64,000 nt of DNA from Quillaja saponaria. Its lineage: Eukaryota > Streptophyta > Magnoliopsida > Fabales > Quillajaceae. Made by a program: the position numbers and the translations under genes. The notes beneath the pieces are model-generated. The model was not told where the DNA came from and did no database searches. It saw nothing but the letters and a program-made list of their open reading frames with translations. Every line of letters starts with the position of its first letter. Within the stretch, counting starts at the first letter, position 1. Shown in pieces: positions 37,418 through 48,756 of the stretch. The DNA lies in contig CM055613.1 of the NCBI GenBank assembly GCA_029379385.1, positions 13,224,001 to 13,288,000 of the forward strand. Reading direction: 5' to 3'.

Positions 37418-40400
37418 TCAGCCTTCTGCAATTTTCTCATAGAAAAGCATGCTGGCCTCAGCAGCAAGAACTTCTGCTTCAGAAACAGGATGTACTTCAG
37501 AATCTGAAATACAAAACCAACGCGTATTGTTTGGACTGAGTTGATCATCAGGCTCTTCCTCAGGTGCCTCCATTGTCACACATCTGTAAACAGTGTAATG
37601 CCCACTACCAGCTCTTCCAAAGTGCTCTACAACAGAAACAAGTTGATACAAACGGGTTTCTTCAGGAACCAACTCACAAGATAAGTCAACCTGCACCAAA
37701 CAAAAAGCATTTATAGATGATCGCATCATACAATACCCAGAATGGTCAAGAAAAAAGTGTCATCAAAAAATATTCCATTGATAGCTTCAAGATACTTTCT
37801 TTACAACTACTCCAGAGAACCCTCATAATATTAAGATTTTCATCTAATCAAGTTCAAGTGCACCTCAGCAAGCCTCCAATAGATAGAAACGGCAAATTTT
37901 CAAGTCTCCAACACCAATACTCAAATAGGAAAGTCATGCTAGAAATCATAGTTAAATATGTTGAAAGGAATCAATTACTATTTAAAATAAAATTAGGACA
38001 TTGTGAAAATTAATTAATTTTGGCATGAGGAGATCAATCCACTACAAGGGAAAAATTCCAAGACATGCAGGTCGAGATTAGGATAAAAAATTCACCTAGA
38101 TTGGGTGAATTGCATTGCAATCTGCCACTAGATGGATTCATGGACTCAGTTTGCCCAATAAGCTCAATGAAATTTAGGAAAAAAGGGCTAGGATAGGCAG
38201 TGATGGGAATCCAATCTCAGCACACATCCAAGGTGATTGTTTTGGTTGAGTCTACTACCACTGAGAGAACTGAATTTTCATGTGAAAGTAAGACCCAGTT
38301 TTTTTTTTTTTTTTTTTTCCATCTATGTGAAAAAACATAATCTACACCACATATATATACTCCATAAAGACCCTAGAGTGCTTACCAAAATGAATTTTAT
38401 TTTTAATTGTAATTAAGTTATATACAAGTAAGTAGGTGCTTGCTATGCTCTGCACTTCACACTGTTTTATCTTAGTGCCAACAGTTACAATATCCGAGAA
38501 ACTTTAACCAACCTCATCAGTGGCTTGCATGTGGATGTCTATCTGCATGCTATTTGGAGTGACTCCACTAGAGGGAAATATGGGTTCACCGAGAAACTCT
38601 TGTACAATTGGAGAGGATCCAAATCTATCATCAACTAATTCTTTTGAATTGATCTTTTTTGCCGGTCCATAAATGCCATTCAGAAGCCTAGTCTCAAGTT
38701 GAGCATCAAAATGACTGTGCCAAGAACTTTTTCTATTTTGCAGCTCCACTTGCTGTGTTTGCACATCTTCTTCCCATTTCTTTATTCCCACTCCAGTTGT
38801 CATGAATGGGAATATATCCAAGATCAATGGAAAAGAAATGTGGCCCTGCAATCACCATCACTAAGTTGCTATGCAAAAATATCATTGCATGAATTCAGAA
38901 AGAAATATGCTTTAGCTGGTGGTAATTTTATTTCTAATATTGTCTTTGGTACAACTTACTCAAATGATCTACTACCAACAATTGACAATATTATGTCCAG
39001 CCATTTGAAAGGAAATAGAATTAACACACAAATTTTGGATGTCGGAAAAGATGTAAGTTAATTGGGATCAAATCTGGCAAGGAAATTAAGTACCTGCAGT
39101 TTGATTAGTCCTCCAAACCCATCTATAGAAACTCTTTTCAGTTGGATGCAGAGAATCTACAAGCAGACAATCAGACTGATTAGTAGCTCAGAGATAAACA
39201 GAAACAAAGGAAAGATACATAAATATCATACCAAGAGTTTGTACTGTACTTAGTTTCAGCTTTTCATTTCCATTGCATATGAAATTATAAAGAAATACAT
39301 GAAGTAGGAATGAAACCCGATAGTAGCTAGAGCTGCTATTCTTTGACTATTATAAAAAGAAGAAAATGAAAGCTTCTCATATCACAAATGAAAAGAAGCT
39401 GTCAAACAGTGTCCTATTCTGCTGCCAACTTGTCATTGAGTAACCAAATCCACCCCCTCCCCCCCCCCCCCCCCAAAAAAAAAAAAGAAAAAAAAAAGAG
39501 TAAAAAGTAACAAAGTCCATTCTTAGTGATATATAGGTTAAAACAAAGATTCTGCAACTCCCCAAATCCGCATCCTGTTCTAGAAGAATACTCAAGGGCC
39601 ATCTTCTCGACTCTTAGAAGTTATTATCACCCTAATTTTTAACCAGAGGTTGGGAGAAGGTTACCACGCATACCTTCGGACAACGAGCAATACTTAGTTG
39701 CTTTAAAGTACGAGAAAATCTTTTCGACCATGGTAGTTCTTCAAGATGACTAAGTTTTTGGCAGTCACAGAAGTCTTGCTCATTGCATCCTCTGAGCTTT
39801 TCAATATCTATCTGGAAGCAAAAGAACAAAATCCACCAAGGTAACTATATTTATCAATTGGTTCACATGCACTGACTCAAACAAAAAAACAAAAAAATAA
39901 AGGAAGAAATGGAAAAGCATAGGAATAAGTAAAAAGGAACATAGGTATATAGAATAAACAGGATGCAGGAGTTGTACTATAGGGAACGCATGACACATGC
40001 CAAGCCACATAAACCATGTGAGAAAACTGACTCTTTTAGTAAATTAAATAAACAATTGGAATCACCTCAGTTCCTTCCACTAAGGATAGGTACTTGATAG
40101 CAGCTATATGCCAACAGTGGCTGCAGTGATAATTCTCAACATGTTCAGCAACAAAAAACTGTCTGAGACAATCCACCAATGTGCAACCAAACCTCTAGTA
40201 ACATATGAAATAAAAATAAATAGAGTACTATAGAAGACATCAGTGTAATTATAAAAGAAAATACTCTATAGGTTAAAGACAGAAAATAAAGGTATGCTTT
40301 CCAAATAGACAACAAATATGAAATATTTGCTGAACATACAACAGTGGAATTAGTTTGAAGAACTGGAGAAAGAGGCAGGCTATGAAAAGATTCAAAACTC

Positions 40401-43088
40401 ATCGAAATCTGCAAAACGAACAAATGTAAAATAAACATCAGACAGAGTGATGAAGAGTCAAAATAACACATCAGAATAAAATGGAAAGAGAGGAAATATC
40501 TCTTACAGAAACACAGCCCATAACAACCTAAACAAATCTTAGAAACTTGGCAATGCAAACACCAAGCCCGCACAGTAAGTGAACTCTTGAAAATTAATAT
40601 AAGGCTATTGGTTGACTAAAATCACAAGCCTTTTGGTCCAGAACCAGAAGCACAAATAGTACCTTATTGTAGATCTGACTTCAGCGTTACTTTAAAGGGT
40701 ATTTTAATCATTTTGGTAAATGGTAGAGCATCAAGTGTACATTACAGATGCTAACTATAAGTCTCACTAAGGTAGCTTAAAAATTTTAGTAGAGCTAGTG
40801 GTATTTTAATATTATGACATATCTCATCCTTTATTAGTAATAATTCTAAAATTTTATAGTCACTAGATTAATAGTCTATTCTCTCCCTCCTTCTGTTGTG
40901 ACTCAAATATACACTATTATTGCAACAGACAGCTCCTGTCAGAGCATTAGGTACATCTAGTATATCTCATGTGCCTAGGACTGTAGCTTGGGGTTAGCAG
41001 TCAAGTTTATAGTATTTTATAATAAAAGTATTCTTCTCTAAGTGCCAAGGAAAAAGTTGCAGTGATTTAATAGTTTTCATCATAGTTTAGGATGACTCTA
41101 GTTGAACCAGTTTTTTCTGCACTTCAGCTTAGTCAAATCATTAAAATTCTGTACTATAATAAATAACAACTAGTGCCCTTTTCCAATCTTCATGAGCCAA
41201 ATAGGCAATTAGAAACCACAAATTGGCCTAATCCATACCAATCAAACCTCACAGTATATCTCATACTAGCCAACAATTCAAAGGCTGAGAAACTTAACAT
41301 ACCCCAAGTTAGCATTTTCTTGCCCCATCTTTAGTCATGAATTACCGATTAAACAAAATGGAAACATCTAGTCAGTGCTTTTCAGCAATTTCTGTAATAC
41401 ACTTCAACTTTTGACTCTACATTCCATAAAATCCAGTACAGACACATGCAACAAGCCCTAAAAGCTTTTCTTTGACACAAAGCCCACAGAAAGATATAGA
41501 ACCCAGCTATCCCATGTCATAAATGTAGAGCTGCAATTTGGTCCAAGCAAACAGGAACCATTCAGTTAATGTGTAAACCAATTACCAGAGTTCTACTGAT
41601 TTGCAAACATAACATAGTTTTCTTGCACATGCAAAAGTGGGAGTGAAATATAATGTTAACAGATAATTCACAATTAAAGCTGTTCTTATGAAAGCAACAT
41701 GAACCTGAGATGAACAGCTTTGACAAGTTAAGATGCTACCAAGAATACCATCAAATGGTCCAAGGAAGAATTGCTGCCATCTTTCCCGCTCAGTCTGCCA
41801 CTCCTGGACTGAGCAATCCTTCCGCCTGGGAATAAGAACCCTACAATTAGAAGCAAAGAGATCTGCCAAAGAACTAATTTTTGGAACATAACAATCTTCA
41901 AACTCTTCTCTTAAAGAGCAAAAAAGATGAAGAAATGCTTCTGCTGAATCCTACAATCACAGAATATTAACTCAAGGATGGAACTAAGAATCAAAATATC
42001 CTTCATTAGATAAATTGTTCAAGAGACTCAGTTGCACCTGCTGGCTTGTAAGATTAAAATTTGGAGTATAATGAGCCATTGCAAGCATCACTCTTCGTGG
42101 ACTCAGTACAACCTTTCCTCCACCAACAGCGCATAACTCTGCACAAATAGGCTATCCAATAGTTTCCAGTATGGACTTATATAATAATCTAGTTTAAAAA
42201 CGTAGAAGAATGAACAGACAACTCGGATTTATTTCTTGAATCCACGTTAAATACCCATTTCTATTAGTGAATGTCAAACAATGAGAAAAGGATTGAAAAT
42301 TAAGGAGTAAAGATTTCTGAGATGTAGGATACTAAACATGAGTTATTAAAGCACAATAGCTTGGATGGAAACAGTCTTACAGACATTTTAGAACAATTTT
42401 TTTATACAATTCGAAGGTGCTACCTTCCAATATAGTAGCCAAAGCAACTGTTAGGGGCATCCTTTCAACGAGTTCCTCAATCTCATGTTCTCCAATGACC
42501 TTTTGAAGAAAAGATTGGAAGCAAAAGCAACTGGCAAGGGCCTGAAAAAGTTCCCAAATGAAAACCCAATAAAAACACAAAGATATCATTTCTACAGGAC
42601 ATCTAATCAACATTTTCAATCCATATTCCTACTCACGAAACTAGACAAAGAAAAATTAATGCTTGACTCTTTTGGATCACTAGTTTACGCACAAACACTC
42701 CATTTACATAAAATATCAATTATAGTGTCTCTTTCTTGCTCCCAGTATTCTTTCATTTCCCGCAACAAATTTTCTCTTTTCCCGGCAACCAAACAGAAAT
42801 AAGAAAAATTGTAAGACCGAAATGGTTGGTTAAATAAACCTGTAAAATAACATTAAAAAAACAATTATTGCCGAGATTTTGCAATCCGGGCACCAGCCGA
42901 ATCTTCTCCAAATGATTTGCTCCTCTCTCAAACGGCCATGGCAAGCTAGTAAAAATCACCCCTTTTGCATCTTTCAAACCCAAAATCACACTGACAATAC
43001 CCACAACGCAAACCACTGAAGCTCTAGACCAGACCATAGGAGATAAACTCCCAAAGCCATAACTGAGATTTCGAATCACTGTAGTCAT
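37418..43088 (-). CDS. UBP27: Ubiquitin carboxyl-terminal hydrolase 27
   Basis: USP-family cysteine deubiquitinase; Arabidopsis UBP27 sits in the outer mitochondrial membrane and affects mitochondrial shape. Minus-strand exons are 43088-42840, 42541-42424, 42138-42038, 41950-41705, 40408-40340, 40194-40066, 39811-39674, 39156-39094, 38845-38513 and 37690-37418, giving 572 aa with all phases consistent. Near residue 25 is one membrane segment (ASVVCVVGIVSVILGL), the likely signal anchor. The Cys box is VPGLQNLGNNCFFNVILQ with the catalytic Cys in NNC; the QQDSAEAFLHL box follows. Zinc-finger-like CxxC pairs occur at SILTCQSCSSQ and ENYHCSHCWH. The His box is RAGSGHYTVYR, and the final box is RWFCISDSEVHPVSEAEVL. 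The start at 43088 (MTTVIRNL) is the first ATG after a 5' UTR intron (about 43375 to 43131). Arabidopsis UBP27 is about 500 aa; the extra length is mainly exon 9, a Glu/Gln-rich insert. Confidence 0.93.
39451..39494. repeat. Long C tract next to an A-rich tract in a UBP27 intron
   Basis: About 23 bases of almost pure C are followed at once by a run of about 20 A, broken by one G. C homopolymers of this length are rare in this AT-rich genome. On the transcribed strand it reads as a G run. It lies in the intron between exons 7 and 8. Confidence 0.9.
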
Positions 43089-43449
43089 ACTTACTGCACC
43101 TTCGTTTGGCAATCTAGGATAAGCAACTGTTTTCAATGCGAAAACAAAAACAACAAAAGAAATGTAAGCATAACGAAGATAAATAGTAGAATATAGAGAG
43201 TACGAGAAAAGGAACCTTATTCAATTCAAAGTTCAAACATTCACAAACAAAGAAACATTTCTTTTATCGGAGAAACCAGAGAAGATAGGAAAACAACACC
43301 AATTAACTAAAGTAAAATGAAGCTTGCGTTCTCTGCAGTCCAAATCCCTCAAAGATTCAATTTTTACCTGTTTTGAACGGAGGGAGACAGAAAGTCCCAG
43401 GGACCGAGGTCAGCGGCTCGGTGAACTCATGGCCTCGTGCTACATTCGT

Positions 43450-44700
43450 TGTCTGACTTCTCACGAAATTTGGGATTTCTCCTAAATCAAAGATTTTTCA
43501 CGCTTGGATCCTTTGAATTGAAATTGTAAAAATAATTTCAATTCAACAAAGATTAAAATTAATTAGAATTCAACGTTCCACTCCCAATAATAATTGTCGT
43601 AGTTTTGGACAATTTTAAGTAATACAAAAAGTAACGGTGGATGTTATAATATGATGTTCTAATTCAATATATATATGAATTAAATTATAAATTTTATAAT
43701 ATTTTATTATTTTTCTCAATTTTTAAGAAACATGAAAGTTAGAATTGAACCATCTAATTTTTCAAGCTGACACTTGGTGACTTTCAATTTGAACAAAGCT
43801 ATTTTCATTCAATAATTATCTTCAATTTTATTTTCTTTTTTGCAAGAGAAAATAGTCTTTATTTATTATCTATTTTTTGGATAAAATTAATTGTAGGGTC
43901 AATTTGACGTTTAAAAATTAATGTTTGATTAGTTATCTAAAAATAATAATTTTAAATAAAAAAATATTTACAAAAGATTAGAGTATTTTTGTCAAAAATA
44001 ATATTAAAATTATATCTTATATTTGGTCATAAATATAATCTGAAAAAACAATAAATGTGCTCTGAAAAAATTAAACAGAAGAATAGGTTAAAACTAAATT
44101 GAACATCTGACCAAAAATAATTTCAGTTTATCCGATGCCAACTTCTCTTATTTTTATTGATTTGTTTGTTTACCATTGTTGTATACCTGTTTAGTCTGTC
44201 ATTGGGGAAGGAGAAAACTGTTTTCCATTTTCTTAACAAATTTGGAAGTTTCTTGCTCGCCTAAATTGATGCACCCATAAAGTTCCAAACCAAATTTATT
44301 GTTAAGCAAGGGCCATTTATTTCTTATTGAAAGGTGTAAGATTGTAAATTACAGATTAGTAGGATTCTGATCATAAATACAAACTAGCCTACTTCCTTCG
44401 CCCTGGTCACTAGTTAGTAGCTGAAGCTAAAATCCAAACATCAAACAAAAAAAGGGTTGTACAAGAACTAATCTCACTGTTGCACATCAAGTAATGATAA
44501 CAATTTCTAAATGCAAATATTATTTAAAATGTGTACACTGCACACCATTTTCTATATTCATTCGGTCAATGCCTGCCACATTGACCAATTGGGCACCTTA
44601 CGACATGCTACATAAGACCAGTTCATACATACAACATTATAAAACGTGAGTACAGCAGAGCTCCTTACAACACAAACATGCTATCAACTCTAACCAACTG
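43450..44700. other. Intergenic region between UBP27 and the U14 cluster
   Basis: It starts with the UBP27 promoter side and continues as AT-rich DNA. From about 44330 the sequence is less biased and may belong to the 3' part of the snoRNA precursor. No gene recognised. Confidence 0.55.
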
Positions 44701-44715
44701 ACCACTGGATTAAGG

Positions 44716-44912
44716 GCAGACATCCAAGGAAGCCGAAAGTGAGTTCCTCTTAATATCATGAACCTGTTAGAACACTAAGAATATGCCAGAAAAAACCTCA
44801 TTCAATACTTGAGAAATTATTCCCTAGCCATATCTAGGAAACCCTAGGGTCAATCAGTAACTCAGCTCTCAGGCGGCCACTGCAGATTTTTGAGAAACTA
44901 GCATCAAAGATA
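44716..44912 (-). pseudogene. Degenerate, split U14 snoRNA copy
   Basis: Two pieces of U14 are present but too far apart. On the minus strand, 44912-44861 carries tttgatgc (weak C box), tttctcaaa, then cagtggccgcctgagagc. The 18S-pairing element is damaged (tctgcagtgg instead of cattcgcagtgg). The 3' element cttccttggatgtctgc lies at 44732-44716, with CTGC in place of the D box CTGA. About 128 bases separate the pieces, against about 60 in the intact copies, so there seems to be an insertion of about 70 bases. Probably non-functional. Confidence 0.6.
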
Positions 44913-45257
44913 TTTTACATCTAACATTGGATGACACAAATTTCTAAGACAGACTATGTTAAAATTGACAAATTACTGTCCAACTTAGGACATCATGCTA
45001 TCAAACCAGAACAGATCTCATGAATAAGAAACGACAAAGCAAACTAGGACAAAGAATGGGCACAATTACATAATAGCAACCCCAGATTGAATTGCTGTTA
45101 TATATAATGAACAACTCTTGGACAGCACTAATATGCAAGAAATTCATTGGTAGTGGTACTGACATGTACAGTAATTAATACCAAGAAGTTGAAGGGCCCA
45201 TTTACCAAACATCATTTTGAAGAATATTAATAGAAAAGCATCAACAGCTTGTAATTA

Positions 45258-45387
45258 AAATGTTGTTTCAGACATCCAAGGAAGGATTGAGCAGCATTAG
45301 CTCTCAAGCCCAGCTAAGGCGAAAGCTCTCAGGCGGCCACTGCGAATGTTGAGAAACAAGCCTTCAGAATTGTCATCATTAACATTT
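45258..45387 (-). ncRNA. U14: U14 C/D-box snoRNA (SNORD14-type), copy 1 of 3
   Basis: U14 is an essential nucleolar C/D snoRNA that base-pairs with 18S rRNA, both for pre-rRNA cleavage and to guide 2'-O-methylation. On the minus strand the order is: terminal stem aaatgtt, C box atgatga (45379-45373), element acattcgcagtggccgc (domain A, complementary to 18S actgcgaatg), D' box ctga, a spacer hairpin, element ccttccttggatgt (domain B, complementary to 18S acatccaaggaagg), D box ctga (45271-45268), then aacattt closing the stem. Both 18S-pairing elements are those of U14 from animals and plants. It is transcribed with the other copies from a promoter near 46250. Confidence 0.9.
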
Positions 45388-45525
45388 TTAGATCAAAATG
45401 TAGAATTGCCCATCATTCCAAATGACATACAAAAAAGTGAAAAACATAGACAATATGGCAGCTTCACAAACCAAGAAGCAATGTAATTGTTCAAAAAGAC
45501 ATACAACAGTCAATAAGAAGGATCA

Positions 45526-45652
45526 AGGTCTCAGACATCCAAGGAAGGATAAAAGCAGCACAAGCTCTCAAGCCTGGCGAAGGCGAAAGCTCTTAGGCGG
45601 CCACTGCGAATGTTTGAGAAACAAGCCTTTCAAGATGTCATCATCGATAACA
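45526..45652 (-). ncRNA. U14: U14 C/D-box snoRNA, copy 2 of 3
   Basis: Same order as the neighbouring copy: C box atgatga at plus 45637-45643, domain A cattcgcagtgg, domain B ccttccttggatgt, D box ctga at 45534-45531. The D' box reads ctaa rather than ctga (gcctaagagc), a change at a usually conserved place. The terminal stem is less clear than in copy 1. It begins 139 bases from copy 1. Confidence 0.88.
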
Positions 45653-45909
45653 AAAAGAGATCATAAAGTTTCTAATTTCCACTGAAACTGAAAGAATGAG
45701 TTGGGATTGAAACAAAGCAATTGAATTTCTAAATACGAGAACCTTCTACATGTAAACTGGCATTGAAAAAAATATATTAAAAATTGAAAATAAAAAACAG
45801 ACAATAATCCTGATTAAAACCATTCTTATGCACAAGTTAGACAGATACAAAAAGTAATCAACAAAATTGCAAACATTTTATGATAAAGAAAAAAAAAGAT
45901 ATGGTCGGT

Positions 45910-46036
45910 GATAGTCTCAGACATCCAAGGAAGGAATAAAGCAGCATAAGCTCTCATGCCCGGCGAAGGCGAAAGCTCTCAGGCGGCCACTGCGAATTTG
46001 AGAAAGAAGCCTTTGGGATTTTCATCAATGTCTATA
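45910..46036 (-). ncRNA. U14: U14 C/D-box snoRNA, copy 3 of 3
   Basis: First copy after the promoter. C box ttgatga at plus 46028-46022, domain A aattcgcagtgg (one base changed at its 5' edge relative to the other copies), D' box ctga, domain B ccttccttggatgt and D box ctga at 45920-45917. A short terminal stem forms between atag and ctat outside the boxes. The spacer between the domains differs from the other copies, as expected of a region not paired to rRNA. Confidence 0.88.
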
Positions 46037-46247
46037 ACAAAACCAAATATGAGAAATTTACAACAATACAGCCATAAACCAGAAATAAACACTGAATTGT
46101 GTGAGCAATAAACCAAAAGACTCAAACTTTATACACAAACAGAGGTATGCACAACAAACCCAATCAAGATTTTCTGATCCACGACGAAATATGGAGACGA
46201 TGACCGGAATGAAGAACCAGGCTGCCGAGTGACAAGAGAAAACAGTG

Positions 46248-46441
46248 TTTTATATAGGGATAGGAAAGAAGAAGGTCGGTAAGGGACGGGTTTACAGGCG
46301 CTCTACATTAGGGTTTTACGATTTATGACCACGATTTGTTGCCAAACGAATTACGGAAAATATCCAAAAACCCTAGAATCGGCTCTCCCTGTGCATAAAG
46401 CCCATGTAAGATCTTATTTTGGGCTAAGAGAAAGCCCATTT
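46248..46441 (-). promoter_or_regulatory. Promoter of the U14 snoRNA cluster: TATA, telo-boxes and site II elements
   Basis: Reading minus: site II cores tgggct at about 46441-46430 and 46405-46400, a telo-box-like aaccctag on the plus strand at 46368-46375, a telo box aaaccctaa (plus 46308-46316), then a TATA box ctatataaa (plus 46248-46256). The combination of telo box, site II and TATA is established for plant snoRNA and ribosomal-protein genes and ties them to cell growth. Transcription would run leftward through three U14 copies, the first about 210 bases away. No protein-coding host is seen, so the precursor is probably a dedicated polycistronic RNA. Confidence 0.72.
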
Positions 46442-46444
46442 AAC

Positions 46445-48590
46445 ATATTAATATCGTGTGAGTACTTCTTCTTCTTTGTGGATCAATATTTCACAGTTTA
46501 TTATTAGACGGTTATACTGAAATGTGATCCAATAACGTGAAAAATATATTTAATTATATAATTTTATATAATATGAAAAAAATTAACTATAAATATTAAA
46601 TATATAAGAACACAAAGATAATAATTTATTATTTATTAAATAAAAAAATTATATTATAAATAATTAAATATAATTATTAACAATTAATACAATAATTAAT
46701 AGATTTATTATGTATAACAATACTTAAGTTTTAATTTATACTTTCAACATTAAAAAAATAAATTGATTCACAAATTTCTAATATAAAATTTAAATATTTC
46801 AATGGATCTCACGGAGAGCAAGAGAAACAAAATGGCACCGTTTCATTAAAAAACAAATAGAGTTGTTTTTAGACGTAAAGCAAGTGGGAGAGGTTTGCAG
46901 TATTGGAGAAGCATATCGAAGCCATTGAAGAAAGAAGTAAAGAAAATCCTTTTGGTGTTGTTGGCCTTCAATGGTTTTCAATGGATTTGTCTTCTTCGAC
47001 GATGGATATTTCTGGTTCATTATTGCAGTGTGACAACATATTTATTGAAGAGCATTTCAGAGGATTTAAAAGCTAAAAAAATATGAATTGAAGATATATG
47101 CAAATCTGAATGAATCTAAATCTGGTTCAATTTACTCAATGTCAACCCAATCCAAATTTTAGAAAATTTATTTCTATTCAACAACATAGTGCAAAATATA
47201 TCCAAATTTTTAACCAAATTCTAATCCAAAAACATTGTGAAATTAGAAAAACTCTCATTCATACAATTACTAATTGAAATTCAAATTAAATTGAGAAAAC
47301 GAATGCCTCTTATTTAATTCTTCCTCACGTGCAACTGGAAAACTTAGTATTTTTCTGTGCAAATTGCAAAACCTTCAATTGAAAAGGAAAATAAACATGT
47401 GCAAGGAAGGGAAGGAGATGAAGAGTTTCTTCACTTCCATTGAAAAGGAAAAAAAACCTCTGTTAAGAAAGGAAGGAGATGAAAAGTTTCTTAAGCAGCA
47501 ACAAGATCTTTAGTGAGCTTCCTATCCTACAATTCCAACTCCATTCAAGCTCTTAGCCTTTTTCCAACCCAGCCTTCAAGCCTCCACAGCCTTCAAACCC
47601 TATGATTAAAGAAGAATGCTTTCTTCTTTGGTCGAATAACAAAAAACAAATCAATTTTCTTTAGTTTTTTTTTTAATGAAATGACGTCGTTTTAGTTACT
47701 TTCCAGCCAAAAGGAAATTTAGTTTGGTTCAACCAACTTGCCCCAATTATTATATTTTTACTAATTTTGACTGGTTCAATTACCAAAATGGTTCTTAACT
47801 TCAATTCGATCTGATTTGTTATTCGGACAATAGTTCAACTAACCAACTCGGTCTAATTTTAAATCACTGAATGAAATAACAAATTAATCAATTGGATATA
47901 ATTTGTTTGGATCATATATCCAGTCTAATCAAATCGATTTCTTATATATCTAAACTATTCGAAAATTATATGAATTCACATCTAGATCATATGATTTATA
48001 AGGTTTGAATAGATCAAATTGGGATTCATCCTTAAATAAACACACAAATTATGTAGAAAATACTAAGAAACAAAATACAAGACGTCTAACTACTCGAATG
48101 AAATCAAATTTTTACTACTTCCATTCGGTTCAAGTCTATTACTTATCAAATTAAGTTGGATATTGTCATGCATATCTCCTACAAGCCTTGGTATGTGAAC
48201 AAAGGTTGAATCATATTAGTTATTTTTAAGTTACTTGATAATTATGAATACTCAAATTCGATAATACCAAGTGAGTGCTAAGGAATAAAAGTTTTGGGCA
48301 AAAAGTTGTCACATTACAATTTTTTTTTCTTCAAAAAAAATCCTACATTCTATTTATTAAAAACAATTAATAACCATTTGGTCCGGTAATGTCTTAAAAT
48401 TCTTATTATTCATGGGGTCTAAGATTTCATTCCCTAGAATAGTACATGGGCTTATTTCTCCCTTCCCATATCAAAAAAGTGTGTGAAAAATATACGGTAA
48501 GAATATTAGCAAGAAAATAATTTAAAAAATAAAAATAAAAGCAAAAAGAATTAGAAAATGGGTCGGGGCAGATCCTTTAGGTCTGACCCG
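46445..48590. other. Intergenic region between U14 promoter and RPN5
   Basis: AT-rich. The sequence at 47100-48130 contains many loosely repeated bits such as caaatttt, ggttcaa and ccaactcggt, which look like worn transposon. No open frame has recognisable protein content. Confidence 0.6.
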
Positions 48591-48614
48591 TTGAGATAGA
48601 TCAGTCCAGGCCCC

Positions 48615-48640
48615 AGGCTTTTTTATATTGGGCCTGTAGA
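48615..48640 (+). promoter_or_regulatory. Putative RPN5 core promoter with site II element
   Basis: ttttttatattgggcctg combines a weak TATA-like sequence with TGGGCC (site II), about 120 bases before the start codon. It fits a housekeeping gene; assigned by motif and position. Confidence 0.45.
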
Positions 48641-48756
48641 GGCTTTCATCCACCGTCGTAAAAGTAAAAAGATCCTCCATTTTCCTCTCTCGCACGTCTC
48701 CTCCTTTATTGATACAATCGACAGCCTGCTCTACTCAGAGATCTCTCGCCCCAACC

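Noticed and set aside
42485..42802. 105-codon plus-strand open frame
   Set aside because: It is the antisense shadow of UBP27 exon 2 and its intron.
43134..43136. Upstream start for UBP27
   Set aside because: The codon there is TTG, not ATG, and it lies just before a likely 5' UTR splice acceptor.
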